Under the pieces are notes generated by a model, which made no database searches, was not told the DNA's origin, and was given only the letters and a program-made list of their open reading frames with translations. Source: Deltaproteobacteria bacterium (GTDB lineage Bacteria; Myxococcota; Kuafuiibacteriia; Kuafuiibacteriales; Kuafuiibacteriaceae). Taken from it: a stretch of DNA of 64,000 bases. The DNA is taken from contig JADJBV010000001.1 of assembly GCA_016703535.1 (NCBI GenBank), positions 5,136,001-5,200,000 on the forward strand, written 5' to 3'. This document shows, one piece after another, positions 43,835 through 52,552 of the stretch. The position numbers and the translations under genes are program-made. Within the stretch, counting starts at the first letter, position 1. Each line of letters begins with the position of its first letter.

Positions 43835-46495
43835 GTGATACGGGCTCGTTTTCGGCTGTTCCTCGGGGTCTGGGCGGGGATCGCCGCCTGCACCATCGAA
43901 CCCAAGGTCTACAACTTTCCGCCGATCGACGCGGGGCCCCGGCCCGACGCCACCGTGGACTCTGGGGTCCCCACTTGCCTGGATGGGGCGGTCGCCTGCG
44001 CCGCCACCGACTACTGCACCCCGACCGGCACCTGCGTCCAAAAGCCGACCGCCTGCGAGGCGAGCGACGACTGCCGCGGGGGTGAGGCCTGCGCCATCCC
44101 GGCGATCCCCACCAGCTCCAAAACCCCGGGCCGCTGTACCGCCCCCTCGTGGCGCTGCAGCGACGATCAGGGTTGCGGCGCCGGTCAACGTTGTACGGAT
44201 CTCGGCTTTTGTGCCCGGACCGCCACTCACTTTCGGGTTGAAGGTGGCCTGCCGACGCCGATCGCCACGTGCAGCACCCCGAGCGACTGTGGCGCGGGTG
44301 GGCTTTGCGTCGACGGTCAATGTGCCCGGTGCCAGACCAACGCCGACTGCGGCGGCCTGCGATGTCAGGAAGGTCGCTGCGTGGAGGCGGAGACCTGCAC
44401 CGGCGAAGCCTCTTGCTTCGGCCCCAACCAGTGCGCCGGCGGCCGCTGCGCCCGCACCACCGACACCTGCACCCCCAACCCGGAAGACGACACCAAGGAC
44501 CGGGCGGAAGAATTGCAAGCTGGCTTGCACTACCTGGATCGCAGCATCTGCGGCGAAGAGGTTGACTGGCTGCGGGTGCGGCAAGAGGCCAACGCCGGCG
44601 TCACCGTGGTCTTCGACGGCGTCACCGCCGACCTCGAGGTCCAGATCGAGGACGTCCTGGGCGACGAGGTCGAGGCCACCCACCTGAGTTTGCCCGGGCT
44701 CTACGCCCTGCGGGCCCCGGTGAGCCAGGAGGTCGGCCGCGACCTCTACCTGCGGGTCCGAAGCCGAGACGTCAGCGGCAGCTACGGGATCACGGTGGAG
44801 TCCACCTTCGGCTTGTGCGCGGGCGACGCTCTGGATCTGTATGGCGATGGCGAACCATCTCGGGCCCTGATCGGGCCGAACAATCAGGCGATGGTGCGGC
44901 GGCACTGCGCTATGGGGACCGACCTGGTGGCGGTGGAGGTGGAGGCCGGCGATCAGCTGCGCCCCGAGGCGTTGACCACCACCTTTTCGGATCTGTCCCT
45001 GGCGATCATCGGCCTCAACGGGGTTGATCAGACCACCAGCAGCACCCGTACCCCCAGCGGCGCGGGTCATCGGATCCGAGCCTTTGGTCCCCGGGCGACC
45101 ATGGCCGGCCTCAGTTATGTACAGCTCCGATCGACCCGGGCCCCCAGCGCCGGTTTGGTCCATCAGCTGACGATCGGCCGGGCCTTGGGGGCTCGCCAGG
45201 CGGCCTGCAACACCCCGGTCGAGCTGAACCTGAGCCCCACCCCCACCACCGTCACCGGCCAACTCACCAACGCGGTGGACCTGGGTGCCCCTGCCTGCAC
45301 CGCCGATCCTTTGTGCAGCGGCGACAACTGCGCCCGCTACGCCAACGCCGCGGCCCCCGAGGTCTTGTATCGCGTGACCCCCAGCGCCGGACGGAGCGTG
45401 CTGCGGGCCGCGGTGACCCCCGGGACCACGGGCGCCCAGTTGGCCTTGGCCCTCCTCAGCAGCTGCGACGACGACGCCAGCGCCACCACCTGCGATCGGG
45501 CCCCCCTCCCGGGCCGCGACGTCGCCTTGGAGGCCGAACTGAACGGCACGGCGCCGGTCTTTTTGGTGGTCTCGGGTGACAACGCCGGCGCCTTCGAGTT
45601 GTCGGCTTCGCTCGAGGTGATCGAGAGCCCCAACAACGACCAGTGTGCGGCGGCCACCGCCCTCCCCGCCTCCAACGTTTCGGCCGTCAGCACCTTTGGC
45701 GCCGCCGACGATCTGCAGCTCGGCACCAACAGCGCGGTCTGCTCCGCCAGCCAAACCACTGGGCTGGGGCCGGATCGCTTCTACCTGTTGGAGCTCGACG
45801 CCGGTGAACGGGCGGCGGTGGAGCTGACCGGGCCGCGGGGAGGCTTACTCTGGGCCGGCCGCTCGTGCCTGAACCTGACGGTGACCTGCACCGCCGCCGT
45901 CGCCATCGACTTCTCCAACCCGGTGGCCCGGGCCACCTTCGAGCCCGCCGAGCCCACCGCCTACTTCGTCGCCGTCGACGGCCTAGAGACCACCGATCGG
46001 GGGACCTACCAGCTGCGCAGCGTGAGGGAGCCCGAGCTCGAGTGCCTCGACGACGCCGACTGCGTTCGCCCCTCGCGCTGCGACGACTACCGCTGCGTGG
46101 CCGTCCCCAACAACGACCTCTGCCCCGGGACTCGGATCGATCTGACCAGCAACCTGGTGCGGATCACCGGCTCGACCGGCGCCGCCAACGACGACCTGGT
46201 GCCCAGCTGCACCGGCGGAAGCTCACCCGACGTGGTCTATCGGATCCCGGTGCCTTCGGGTTTGAGCGAGCTGGTGGTGCGGATCAGCGACGCCCGCTTC
46301 GACCCGGCCTTGGCGGTGCGCTTCGAACAGTGCACCTCCTCAATCGAAGAGCTCTGCAACGACGACGTTCGATTCCCGGACGTGTTGTTGCCCGAGGTGA
46401 GGATCGCCCAACCCGAAGGCGGCACCTACTACGTGGTGGTCGACGCCTTCGCCGGTGAAGGGACCTTCACCCTCGAGGTCGAAGCGATCCCCTAG
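43835..46495 (+). CDS. Cys-rich surface lipoprotein with repeated PPC-like domains
   Basis: 886 aa from a GTG at 43835, giving a lipoprotein signal ending GIAAC. Residues ~45-220 are a string of short Cys repeats (CSTPSDCGAGGLCVDGQC, CQTNADCGGLRCQEGRC) of the Dickkopf/EGF-like kind. The rest has about four beta-sandwich units, similar to bacterial pre-peptidase C-terminal domains, with recurring motifs such as Y-x-V-x(6)-S-x-L and F-E-L-S (e.g. LYLRVRSRDVSGSYGITVE, VVYRIPVPSGLSELVVRI, GTFTLEVEAIP). It is probably surface-exposed and no enzymatic motif was seen. It converges on the next gene with overlapping stops (46492-46495). Confidence 0.78.
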   Translation: MIRARFRLFLGVWAGIAACTIEPKVYNFPPIDAGPRPDATVDSGVPTCLDGAVACAATDYCTPTGTCVQKPTACEASDDCRGGEACAIPAIPTSSKTPGRCTAPSWRCSDDQGCGAGQRCTDLGFCARTATHFRVEGGLPTPIATCSTPSDCGAGGLCVDGQCARCQTNADCGGLRCQEGRCVEAETCTGEASCFGPNQCAGGRCARTTDTCTPNPEDDTKDRAEELQAGLHYLDRSICGEEVDWLRVRQEANAGVTVVFDGVTADLEVQIEDVLGDEVEATHLSLPGLYALRAPVSQEVGRDLYLRVRSRDVSGSYGITVESTFGLCAGDALDLYGDGEPSRALIGPNNQAMVRRHCAMGTDLVAVEVEAGDQLRPEALTTTFSDLSLAIIGLNGVDQTTSSTRTPSGAGHRIRAFGPRATMAGLSYVQLRSTRAPSAGLVHQLTIGRALGARQAACNTPVELNLSPTPTTVTGQLTNAVDLGAPACTADPLCSGDNCARYANAAAPEVLYRVTPSAGRSVLRAAVTPGTTGAQLALALLSSCDDDASATTCDRAPLPGRDVALEAELNGTAPVFLVVSGDNAGAFELSASLEVIESPNNDQCAAATALPASNVSAVSTFGAADDLQLGTNSAVCSASQTTGLGPDRFYLLELDAGERAAVELTGPRGGLLWAGRSCLNLTVTCTAAVAIDFSNPVARATFEPAEPTAYFVAVDGLETTDRGTYQLRSVREPELECLDDADCVRPSRCDDYRCVAVPNNDLCPGTRIDLTSNLVRITGSTGAANDDLVPSCTGGSSPDVVYRIPVPSGLSELVVRISDARFDPALAVRFEQCTSSIEELCNDDVRFPDVLLPEVRIAQPEGGTYYVVVDAFAGEGTFTLEVEAIP
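44514..44529. repeat. 16-bp palindrome, copy a (TGCAAGCTGGCTTGCA)
   Basis: Perfect 7-bp arms with a 2-base centre. It lies within the Cys-rich lipoprotein gene and is one of five related sites in the right third of the window. Confidence 0.6.
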
Positions 46496-47691
46496 TTGGG
46501 GCATTCGGCGGGCAAGCGGAAGAGGCGCCAGGCCAAGGTGTCTTCGCTGAGGTCGTAGTCGTAGGCCAACAGCTCACCGTCGAAGTGGATCCGCGGCAGC
46601 GGGTGATAGGCCGCGCAGGCGAAGCAGCCGTGGGTGATCGGCCCCAGCTCGTAGACCTCGGCCCGATCGAGGCGCTGGAGGATCAGCCGGCCCCGGCCCT
46701 CCCCGGGCAAGGAGAAGGTGGTCGGTTCATAGGCGTAGTAGGCCAACCACTCGCCGCTGAGCACCGGCAGGGTCGCCGGGCCGGCGACGCTCAGCGGGGT
46801 GAGTTGTCCTTGGTCGTAGAGGTACAAGGTCTGGTTGCGGGTCAGGTAGGGGACGGGCGCGTTGGGTTCGGCGCCACAAGACAAGATCACCCGGCGGCCA
46901 TCGCTGCTCAGGCTCGAGCAGCCGGACTCGATCACCACTCGGTTATCGTTCGGCGTGTTCAGCTTGGCGGCCCGGACCTGATCGCCGGCCAGGTACAGCA
47001 CCTCGTCGTCGGTGAGCACCGGGAAGGTCTGACGCGGGCCAGGGAGCGTGGTGTTGGCCCAGCCGTCGATCCGGTAGAGCGTCAGCTGGGGCTCATCGAA
47101 GTTGTAGCCCTGATAGACCAGGTGCCCACCCCGCAACACCGGAGCGGCCGCGAGGCGCGCGGGTAAGAGGGTCGCCCGGCCCGGCGGCGGCGGATCAGGC
47201 ACACCGACGTCCGCCAGCTCCAAGGCACCATCGCCGAAGACGTAGGCCAGACTGTCGCCGTCGAGCATCTGGGGCGGTGGGCCGTCTTCGAGGGGCAAGG
47301 TCGAGGGAGAGCCGTTGTCGCTCCGGAACGGAAAGGGCTCCCCGTCGACCGGCACCACGATCAAGTCCGCCGAGTCGATCGGGTGCACCACGACCCGACC
47401 ACCGCGGCCGTCCAAGATCCGCAGCGGCGAAGTTCCGGTGAACACGGTGCGCGGGTCCCCGCCGTCGGCGGGCCAAAGGCGCAGCTCTTGGCTGGCCTCG
47501 CCGGGCCCGAAGTAGAGGCCGGCCTTCGTCAAGGCCACTCGAGCGGGTCCCGGACGCCCGCTCAGCCGTCCCAAAGCCACCGGGGCCCGGCTCGGTGCGC
47601 AGTCCTCCGAGGCGGGCCGGGGGTCAAGCCCGCCGCTCCCCGCTTCACAAGCCAAGAACCCCACCCAAGCCAGGCCCATCGTTCGGCGCAT
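46492..47691 (-). CDS. Hypothetical lipoprotein, probable beta-propeller
   Basis: 399 aa with lipobox VGFLAC. The mature part has repeated segments of about 45 residues with motifs such as YL-GDQVRAAKL, TLYLYDQGQLTPL and LAYYAYEPTTF, which suggests blades of a propeller. Two late cysteines form CFAC. No binding or catalytic residues are recognisable. It lies opposite the preceding surface lipoprotein and divergent from the SCP2-like gene. Confidence 0.65.
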   Translation of the reverse strand: MRRTMGLAWVGFLACEAGSGGLDPRPASEDCAPSRAPVALGRLSGRPGPARVALTKAGLYFGPGEASQELRLWPADGGDPRTVFTGTSPLRILDGRGGRVVVHPIDSADLIVVPVDGEPFPFRSDNGSPSTLPLEDGPPPQMLDGDSLAYVFGDGALELADVGVPDPPPPGRATLLPARLAAAPVLRGGHLVYQGYNFDEPQLTLYRIDGWANTTLPGPRQTFPVLTDDEVLYLAGDQVRAAKLNTPNDNRVVIESGCSSLSSDGRRVILSCGAEPNAPVPYLTRNQTLYLYDQGQLTPLSVAGPATLPVLSGEWLAYYAYEPTTFSLPGEGRGRLILQRLDRAEVYELGPITHGCFACAAYHPLPRIHFDGELLAYDYDLSEDTLAWRLFRLPAECPN

Positions 47692-47821
47692 CCTTGCCTC
47701 CTTACCAGCGGTCCCACGTGGCGGGCCTACAAACCCGGGACTGGTCCGTCGGTCGGCGGGCCTGGTGTATGCTGTCGCCTACATTTCACATTCACTCGAC
47801 ACCGGCGGCCGATAAGCCGGC

Positions 47822-48181
47822 ATGTCGTTTGGCAACGCCCAGGAGTTCTTCAGCAAAGACCTGATCGGCCTGATCGTGAAGCAGCCGAGCCGCTTTGGGG
47901 CTGCCAGGGGAACCCTCGCCTTCAAGGTGAAGGGAGAAGGGGCCTGGACGGTTCGCTTGGGCGACCTTCAGGAGCCGGTCCACGAAGGCTTCGCGAGGGA
48001 CGCGGACGTCAAGATCTGGTTCTTGGGCGACGCCTTCCGGCGTTTCCTCGACGGGACCTTGGCCAGCCGCCCCACCGCCCGGGAGGTCATCCTCAACGGT
48101 GACCCCGGGGTGTTGGAGCGCTTCGGCCGCCTTCTTCAAAGCGGCAACGACTCACTTTCGATCCACAACGCTCGGGGCTGA
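47822..48181 (+). CDS. SCP2 sterol-binding-domain-like protein
   Basis: 119 aa. The pattern of beta strands followed by a buried helix and WTVRLGDLQEPVHEGFARDADVKIWF, then FRRFLDGTL and ILNGDPGVLERFGRLLQ, fits the SCP2/sterol-transfer fold, which holds a lipid-like ligand in a hydrophobic tunnel. It has no signal peptide. The start is the first ATG, with no clear ribosome site. A 23-base gap separates it from the next gene, which has its own strong ribosome site, so the pair probably forms an operon. Confidence 0.65.
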   Translation: MSFGNAQEFFSKDLIGLIVKQPSRFGAARGTLAFKVKGEGAWTVRLGDLQEPVHEGFARDADVKIWFLGDAFRRFLDGTLASRPTAREVILNGDPGVLERFGRLLQSGNDSLSIHNARG

Positions 48182-48204
48182 ACGCGCCCCAAGGAGAATT
48201 TGTC

Positions 48205-49092
48205 ATGGCCCTCATCCCCAATAAGTACGGTCACGCGGCCCTCGAGCGCGCGGGGCAGAACATCGTCAAGGCCGCTGGCGCCGATGGCATCACCTCGCGC
48301 AAAGACGTGAAGAACGCGGTCAAGGATCTGCCCGCGACCGAAGCGGCGTTGACGCTGCAGCTCTTCCACTTCATCGAGCGTCGCGACGCTGGCGCTGGCA
48401 ACCGGATCACCAAGGTCGACGTGGATCGGGCCGTCGAATACGCCAAGGTCCACCTGCTCGACAAATACGACCTCAACGAAAACGGCTTCGGGGTCCGGGA
48501 GATCGCCAAGATGTCGAAGCTCGGCAAGTTGGCCATGGAGATGGCCATCGAGCTCCGAAAGACCGGTGGCATCGGCGAAGATCCGACGGCCCTGGCCACC
48601 GCCCAGCTGGGCCAAGCCATCGACCGCGCCTCGCGGATGCCCGACGGCGAAGTCGCGATGTACATGAGCGAAGGCGACTACCCGATCGAGTTCTTGGCCG
48701 CCGCCAACCCGCAGAACCGAGCCCTCAGCCTCGACTCGGTGTTCGACCTCTTCGGCGACACGATCAACCAGAAGTACTTCGACGGCGAGGCCAACCTGCG
48801 CGGCGAATACACCGTGGAGATCTCCAGCGCCGCCGAGACCCGGGAGGGAATGCAGAACTTGGCTACGCCTGGTGATCCCACCGACGACTACGATCGCAAC
48901 ACCAGCGCCGCCTTTGGCCGGGTCATGGGCTTGCTGAATGAAAACCTCAGCGACGTGCGAGCGGTCCGGATCGGCCCTAAGGACGAAGACGGCCGGATGG
49001 CGACCGACCAGGGCTTGTACGTCGAGCTCTTGATCGGCAAGACCCGAGACGGCCACCTGGCCGGCGTCAGCTACGGCTCGGTCGAGACCTGA
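48205..49092 (+). CDS. Unknown protein with EF-hand-like loops
   Basis: 295 aa with a strong ribosome site (AAGGAGAA, 8 bases before the ATG). No signal or membrane span. The N-terminal half is helical and contains loops reminiscent of EF-hands: YDLNENGFGVREIAKM (~91-106) has D-x-N-x-N-G but Glu one place early, and a second loop-like stretch (RDAGAGNRITKVDVDRAV) lies before it. The C-terminal half is mixed, with DVFDLFGDTINQKYFDGEANLRG-like acidic segments. I do not recognise the family. Calcium binding is a guess. It follows the SCP2-like gene. Confidence 0.7.
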   Translation: MALIPNKYGHAALERAGQNIVKAAGADGITSRKDVKNAVKDLPATEAALTLQLFHFIERRDAGAGNRITKVDVDRAVEYAKVHLLDKYDLNENGFGVREIAKMSKLGKLAMEMAIELRKTGGIGEDPTALATAQLGQAIDRASRMPDGEVAMYMSEGDYPIEFLAAANPQNRALSLDSVFDLFGDTINQKYFDGEANLRGEYTVEISSAAETREGMQNLATPGDPTDDYDRNTSAAFGRVMGLLNENLSDVRAVRIGPKDEDGRMATDQGLYVELLIGKTRDGHLAGVSYGSVET

Positions 49093-49123
49093 GGCCCGCG
49101 GCCGGCGTGGGTGGAGCCGGGAA

Positions 49124-49138
49124 CGTCGAGTTTCGACG
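49124..49138 (+). terminator. Hairpin after the SCP2-like operon
   Basis: CGTCGA-GTT-TCGACG, a 6-bp stem with a 3-base loop, lies 31 bases after the stop at 49092. No T-run follows. Confidence 0.3.
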
Positions 49139-49427
49139 ACGTCCCACCCTTCCCCGAGGTTCAACGCCCCTCCTGCGAGCGCGCGCCTAGCGCGGGTGCC
49201 CGCAGGAGTTCCGTCGGTGGTCAAAGGGGTGGCGACCTGGTTGGTGGCCGACCTCTTCGGCGGGAGCCGCCGGGGCCAAGTGATCAGCGGCCTGCTGGTG
49301 CTCAACGGAGTGATGAGCATCGTCGGCGCGGCCTGCACGGGGCCTACGATCGCTGGGTCTTCTCGACGGCCGGCATGGTGTCCCACCCCGGGGGGCGGGC
49401 TCAGCCGGCGGTCGCGGGCCGAGCGTC

Positions 49428-49443
49428 TGCAAGCTGACTTGCA
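49428..49443. repeat. 16-bp palindrome, copy b (TGCAAGCTGACTTGCA)
   Basis: Arms TGCAAG/CTTGCA with a 4-base centre. Intergenic, 16 bases beyond the stop of the molybdopterin-subunit gene on the minus strand. Related to copies at 44514, 57542, 59830 and 61166. Confidence 0.65.
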
Positions 49444-49459
49444 ATTCCTTGGGCGCCGC

Positions 49460-51811
49460 TCAGACCCGAACGGGCGCGGGCCCAGGGACCGGGGCCCGCT
49501 CTTCCCGCTGCTTGCGCAGGGCCTCCAGCACCCGGGCCGGCGAAAACGGCGTCTTGCGGAGCCGGATCCCGACGGCGTCGTAGACCGCGTTGGCGATGGC
49601 CGGGATCGCCGGGTGGAGCGGACCTTCGCCGGCCTCTTTGGCGCCGTAGGGGCCTTTGGGATCGCCGGACTCGACGATCAAGGCCTGCAGCTCGGGCGTG
49701 TCCATCGAGGTCGGGATCTTGTAGTCCAGCAAGGACGGCGCCCGGTGCAGCCCGGTCTCGTGGAAGTCGTGGACCTCCATCAAGGCCTCGGCCGCGCCCA
49801 TGTACGCCGACCCTTCGATCTGGCCCTCGACCAAGACCGGCGCCAAGGCCTTGCCGCAGTCGTGGGCGATCCAGATCTTCTCGCAGGTGATGACGCCGGT
49901 CTCTTCGTCCACCGAAACCTCGGCGACGTGGGCGGTGAAGGAGTAGGCGGGTGAGGCGCCGATGGTGCCGCCCCGGTAGTCGCCGCCCAACTTTTCGGTG
50001 CGGTAGCTGCCGGTGGCCGCCAAAGATCCGAACTTGGCCTCGGCCAATTGATAGGCCTCTTGGATCGGCAGGTTTTGGGCGGTGTCCCGGAGCGACAGGG
50101 CCAGGCCACCGGCCAGGCCAACCTCTTTGGGCGAACAGCCCCACTTCTCGGCGACGGCCTCCTGGATCTGGGCCTTCAGGCGCTGACAGGCCTCGATGGC
50201 GGCGTTGCCGACCATAAAGGTGCCGCGGCTCGAGTAGGCGCCGAGATCGACGGGCGTGAGGTCAGTGTCCGACGAAAACACCCGCACCGCGTCGAGGGGG
50301 GCGCCCAGCTCTTCGGCGGCGATGTAACGCAACATCGAGTCCGAACCTTGGCCGATGTCGCTGGCGCCGCAGTGGACCGCGATGACCCCGCTGCGATCGA
50401 TGCGGATCATCACCGCCGACTGGGGCATCTCGTTGGGGTAGATCGGGTAGGCGGTGCCCGAGATGTACATCGAGCCGGCCACGCCGAGGCCTCGGCCCCG
50501 GGGCATCTTGCCGTGGCGTTCCTTCCAGCCCGAGGCCTCCTCCACCAACCGCAGGCACTCCAGGAAGCCGTTCGAGGTGATCAGCTGGCCGTTGACGGTC
50601 TGAACTTGTTCACCGATGAAGTTGCGGCGCCGCAGCTCCAAGGGATCGAGGGCCAACTTCTCGGCGAGTTCGTCGAGCTGGACCTCAAAGGCGAAGCGGG
50701 GCTGGACGCTGCCGTGCCCACGCTTCGGGCCACAACACGGTTTGTTGGTGTACACCCGGGTCGCCTCGAAGGCGTAGGTCGGGAAGTGGTACGGCCCGGT
50801 GAGCAGCTGGCCCGCGTAGTAGCTGGTGACCAAACCGAAGGACGAATAGGCGCCGCCGTCGATCAAGATCTTGCTGCGGACCCCGGTGAGTTTGCCGTCT
50901 TTGGTGGCGCCGGTCTTGAACTTCATCCACATCGGGTGGCGGCCCCGGTGGCTGTAGAAGACCTCTTCTCGGGTGTAGAGCAACTTCACCGGCCGCCCGG
51001 TCTTCATCGCCAACTTGCTGACCACAAACTCGAGATCGAAGGGTTCACTTTTGCCGCCGAAGGCGCCGCCCAAGGCCGGCTGGATCACCCGGATCTGGGA
51101 CTGGGCCAAGCCGAGCACCCGGGCCAACTCGCGGTGAAGGTAGTGGGGCACTTGGGTGGAGGACCAAAGCGTGAGTTTGCCTCGGGCCTCGGGATCGTCG
51201 CTGGGCGTCTCCTCCCAAGTCGCCACCGCGCAGTGGGGTTCAATCGGCGCGTGGGTGGTGCCCTCGAAGAAGTATTCGCCTTCGACCGAAACGTCGGCGC
51301 CTTCGATCGCCTGATCGACCTCGCCGAACTCGAGCTCCACGTGTTTGCTGACGTTGCCCTTTTTGCCTTGTTTGTCGTTCCAGTCGTGAATGACCAGATC
51401 GCGGCGGCGCAGGGCTTCGAAGGGATCAAGCAAAGCGTCGAGCACTTCCCACTCGACCTTGATCTGGCGGATCGCTTGGTTGGCCGTGTCTTCGTCGAGG
51501 GCCGCCACCGCCGCGATGCCGTCGCCGACGTAACGTGCTTTGTCGGCGGCCAACGCTTGTTCGTCTTGGGTCCAAGGAATGATCCCGTAGCGGATCGGCA
51601 GCTCCGCCCCGACCAGCACGCCGCGAACGCCGGACATGGCCTCGGCAGCGCGGGTGTCGATCGACTTGATCCGGGCGTGAGCGTGGGGGCTCCGCAAGAT
51701 CTTGGCGTGCAACATCCCGGGGAGCTGCAGGTCGTCGGCGTAGATCGCCTTACCGGTGGCTTTGGCGCTGCCCTCGATCTTTCGGAGGCGACGGCCCAAC
51801 ACGTGGCTCAC
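49460..51811 (-). CDS. Xanthine dehydrogenase-family molybdopterin-binding subunit (orphan)
   Basis: 783 aa, usual length for the large subunit of molybdenum hydroxylases (xanthine dehydrogenase, CO dehydrogenase and 4-hydroxybenzoyl-CoA reductase group). It has the N-terminal aldehyde oxidase hammerhead (ATGKAIYADDLQLPGMLHAK), the molybdopterin loop GGAFGGKSE (~265) and the active-site region PYGAKEAGEGP with the catalytic Glu. The substrate cannot be fixed. Such enzymes need an FeS subunit and often a FAD subunit, and neither is adjacent here. The upstream neighbour is the divergent pal gene. It could pair with partners elsewhere in the genome. Confidence 0.9.
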   Translation of the reverse strand: MSHVLGRRLRKIEGSAKATGKAIYADDLQLPGMLHAKILRSPHAHARIKSIDTRAAEAMSGVRGVLVGAELPIRYGIIPWTQDEQALAADKARYVGDGIAAVAALDEDTANQAIRQIKVEWEVLDALLDPFEALRRRDLVIHDWNDKQGKKGNVSKHVELEFGEVDQAIEGADVSVEGEYFFEGTTHAPIEPHCAVATWEETPSDDPEARGKLTLWSSTQVPHYLHRELARVLGLAQSQIRVIQPALGGAFGGKSEPFDLEFVVSKLAMKTGRPVKLLYTREEVFYSHRGRHPMWMKFKTGATKDGKLTGVRSKILIDGGAYSSFGLVTSYYAGQLLTGPYHFPTYAFEATRVYTNKPCCGPKRGHGSVQPRFAFEVQLDELAEKLALDPLELRRRNFIGEQVQTVNGQLITSNGFLECLRLVEEASGWKERHGKMPRGRGLGVAGSMYISGTAYPIYPNEMPQSAVMIRIDRSGVIAVHCGASDIGQGSDSMLRYIAAEELGAPLDAVRVFSSDTDLTPVDLGAYSSRGTFMVGNAAIEACQRLKAQIQEAVAEKWGCSPKEVGLAGGLALSLRDTAQNLPIQEAYQLAEAKFGSLAATGSYRTEKLGGDYRGGTIGASPAYSFTAHVAEVSVDEETGVITCEKIWIAHDCGKALAPVLVEGQIEGSAYMGAAEALMEVHDFHETGLHRAPSLLDYKIPTSMDTPELQALIVESGDPKGPYGAKEAGEGPLHPAIPAIANAVYDAVGIRLRKTPFSPARVLEALRKQREERAPVPGPAPVRV

Positions 51812-51865
51812 GGCGCCAACTTAGAGAGGCCTGGCCCGGCTTGTCGACCTGCGATCGGCGCCGAG

Positions 51866-51924
51866 GTGATCCTTCTGCATGAAAAGTGATCCAAAAATTT
51901 GCCCGGGGGATCCGATCGGATCAC
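51866..51924. promoter_or_regulatory. GTGATCC repeats and 14-bp palindrome between pal and the molybdopterin subunit gene
   Basis: GTGATCC occurs at 51866-51872 and 51886-51892, exactly 20 bases apart, and its inverse GGATCAC at 51918-51924. The last overlaps a perfect palindrome GATCCGATCGGATC (51909-51922). The AT-rich stretch CCAAAAATTT lies among them. The arrangement suggests an operator shared by the divergent genes. Confidence 0.45.
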
Positions 51925-51976
51925 ATTGCCCTAAGCCCGCCCAACTACGGGGAGGGCCTTAAAGGGAGACCCGGAT

Positions 51977-52507
51977 ATGAAACTGCACCTCACCGCCGCC
52001 GCCTTCGCCCTCAGCCTCGCCGCCTGCGCCTCGACGCAAAGCGTCAAACAGGAGACCCCGGTCTACAGCATGAACGACGGGGCCCGGGACGCGGCCATCG
52101 ACGAGCTGCTCCGGAACTTCCAGCGGGTGCGCTTCGAGTTCGACTCTTCCTTGATCACCGCCGACACCCAAGAGGCCTTGGCCCTCAACGTCCAGATCAT
52201 GAACCGCTTCCCCGAACTCCAGCTGGAGGTCGAAGGGCACTGCGACGAAATCGGTTCTACTGAATATAACCTAGCCCTCGGCCAACGCCGGGCCGAGGCG
52301 ATCAAGAAGTACATGTTCACCGCGGGCATCGAGTCGGCCCGGATCCGGACCGTCTCCTTCGGCGAAGAAGTGCCGCTGGCGGTGGCCGGCGACGAGCTGG
52401 AGCAGAACCGGCGCGCCGAGTTCCGGGTCACCTACAACAAGAATCACGACGTGCATGGCACGGTGGCCACCTTGGCCGAGACCCGCGGCACCTTCGCGCG
52501 TCGCTGA
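51977..52507 (+). CDS. Peptidoglycan-associated (OmpA/Pal-like) lipoprotein
   Basis: 176 aa with lipobox SLAAC and AAAGGGAGA as ribosome site. The OmpA-like domain (~45-155) starts RVRFEFDSSLITAD and has EGHCDEIGSTEYNLALGQRR and TVSFGEE with QNRRAEFRV, matching Pal, including the Cys-Asp-Glu variant of the GHxD block. It should bind meso-diaminopimelate in peptidoglycan and tether the outer membrane. No tolA/tolB operon genes are next to it. It carries a 20-residue tail after the domain. The downstream gene is convergent, with a strong hairpin between them. Confidence 0.88.
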   Translation: MKLHLTAAAFALSLAACASTQSVKQETPVYSMNDGARDAAIDELLRNFQRVRFEFDSSLITADTQEALALNVQIMNRFPELQLEVEGHCDEIGSTEYNLALGQRRAEAIKKYMFTAGIESARIRTVSFGEEVPLAVAGDELEQNRRAEFRVTYNKNHDVHGTVATLAETRGTFARR

Positions 52508-52513
52508 GTGGGC

Positions 52514-52544
52514 CCGAGCTCGCACCGATGAGGCGCGAGCTCGG
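52514..52544. terminator. Bidirectional terminator hairpin between pal and the aldolase gene
   Basis: Perfect 10-bp stem CCGAGCTCGC/GCGAGCTCGG with an 11-base loop, sitting between two convergent stop codons (52507 and 52553). The position and strength make a two-way terminator likely despite the lack of a T-run. Confidence 0.6.
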
Positions 52545-52552
52545 CAACCACC

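Larger units (their letters stand above)
49093..49459. other. Intergenic region without a supported gene
   Basis: 367 bases between the unknown protein gene and the end of the molybdopterin-subunit gene. It contains a hairpin (49124-49138) and palindrome copy b (49428-49443). A plus-strand frame from a GTG at 49196 encodes a short hydrophobic stretch (VISGLLVLNGVMSIVGAA) but runs on into the opposite gene with no conserved features, so it is not called. Confidence 0.6.

Noticed and set aside
43778..45754. 658-aa minus-strand open frame opposite the Cys-rich lipoprotein
   Set aside because: The plus-strand frame has a lipobox and repeated cysteine motifs, and the opposite frame has neither.
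49196..49954. Plus-strand open frame with a short hydrophobic stretch
   Set aside because: Continues far into the molybdopterin-subunit gene on the other strand, has no ribosome site and no conserved pattern. Kept only as a note for the intergenic region.
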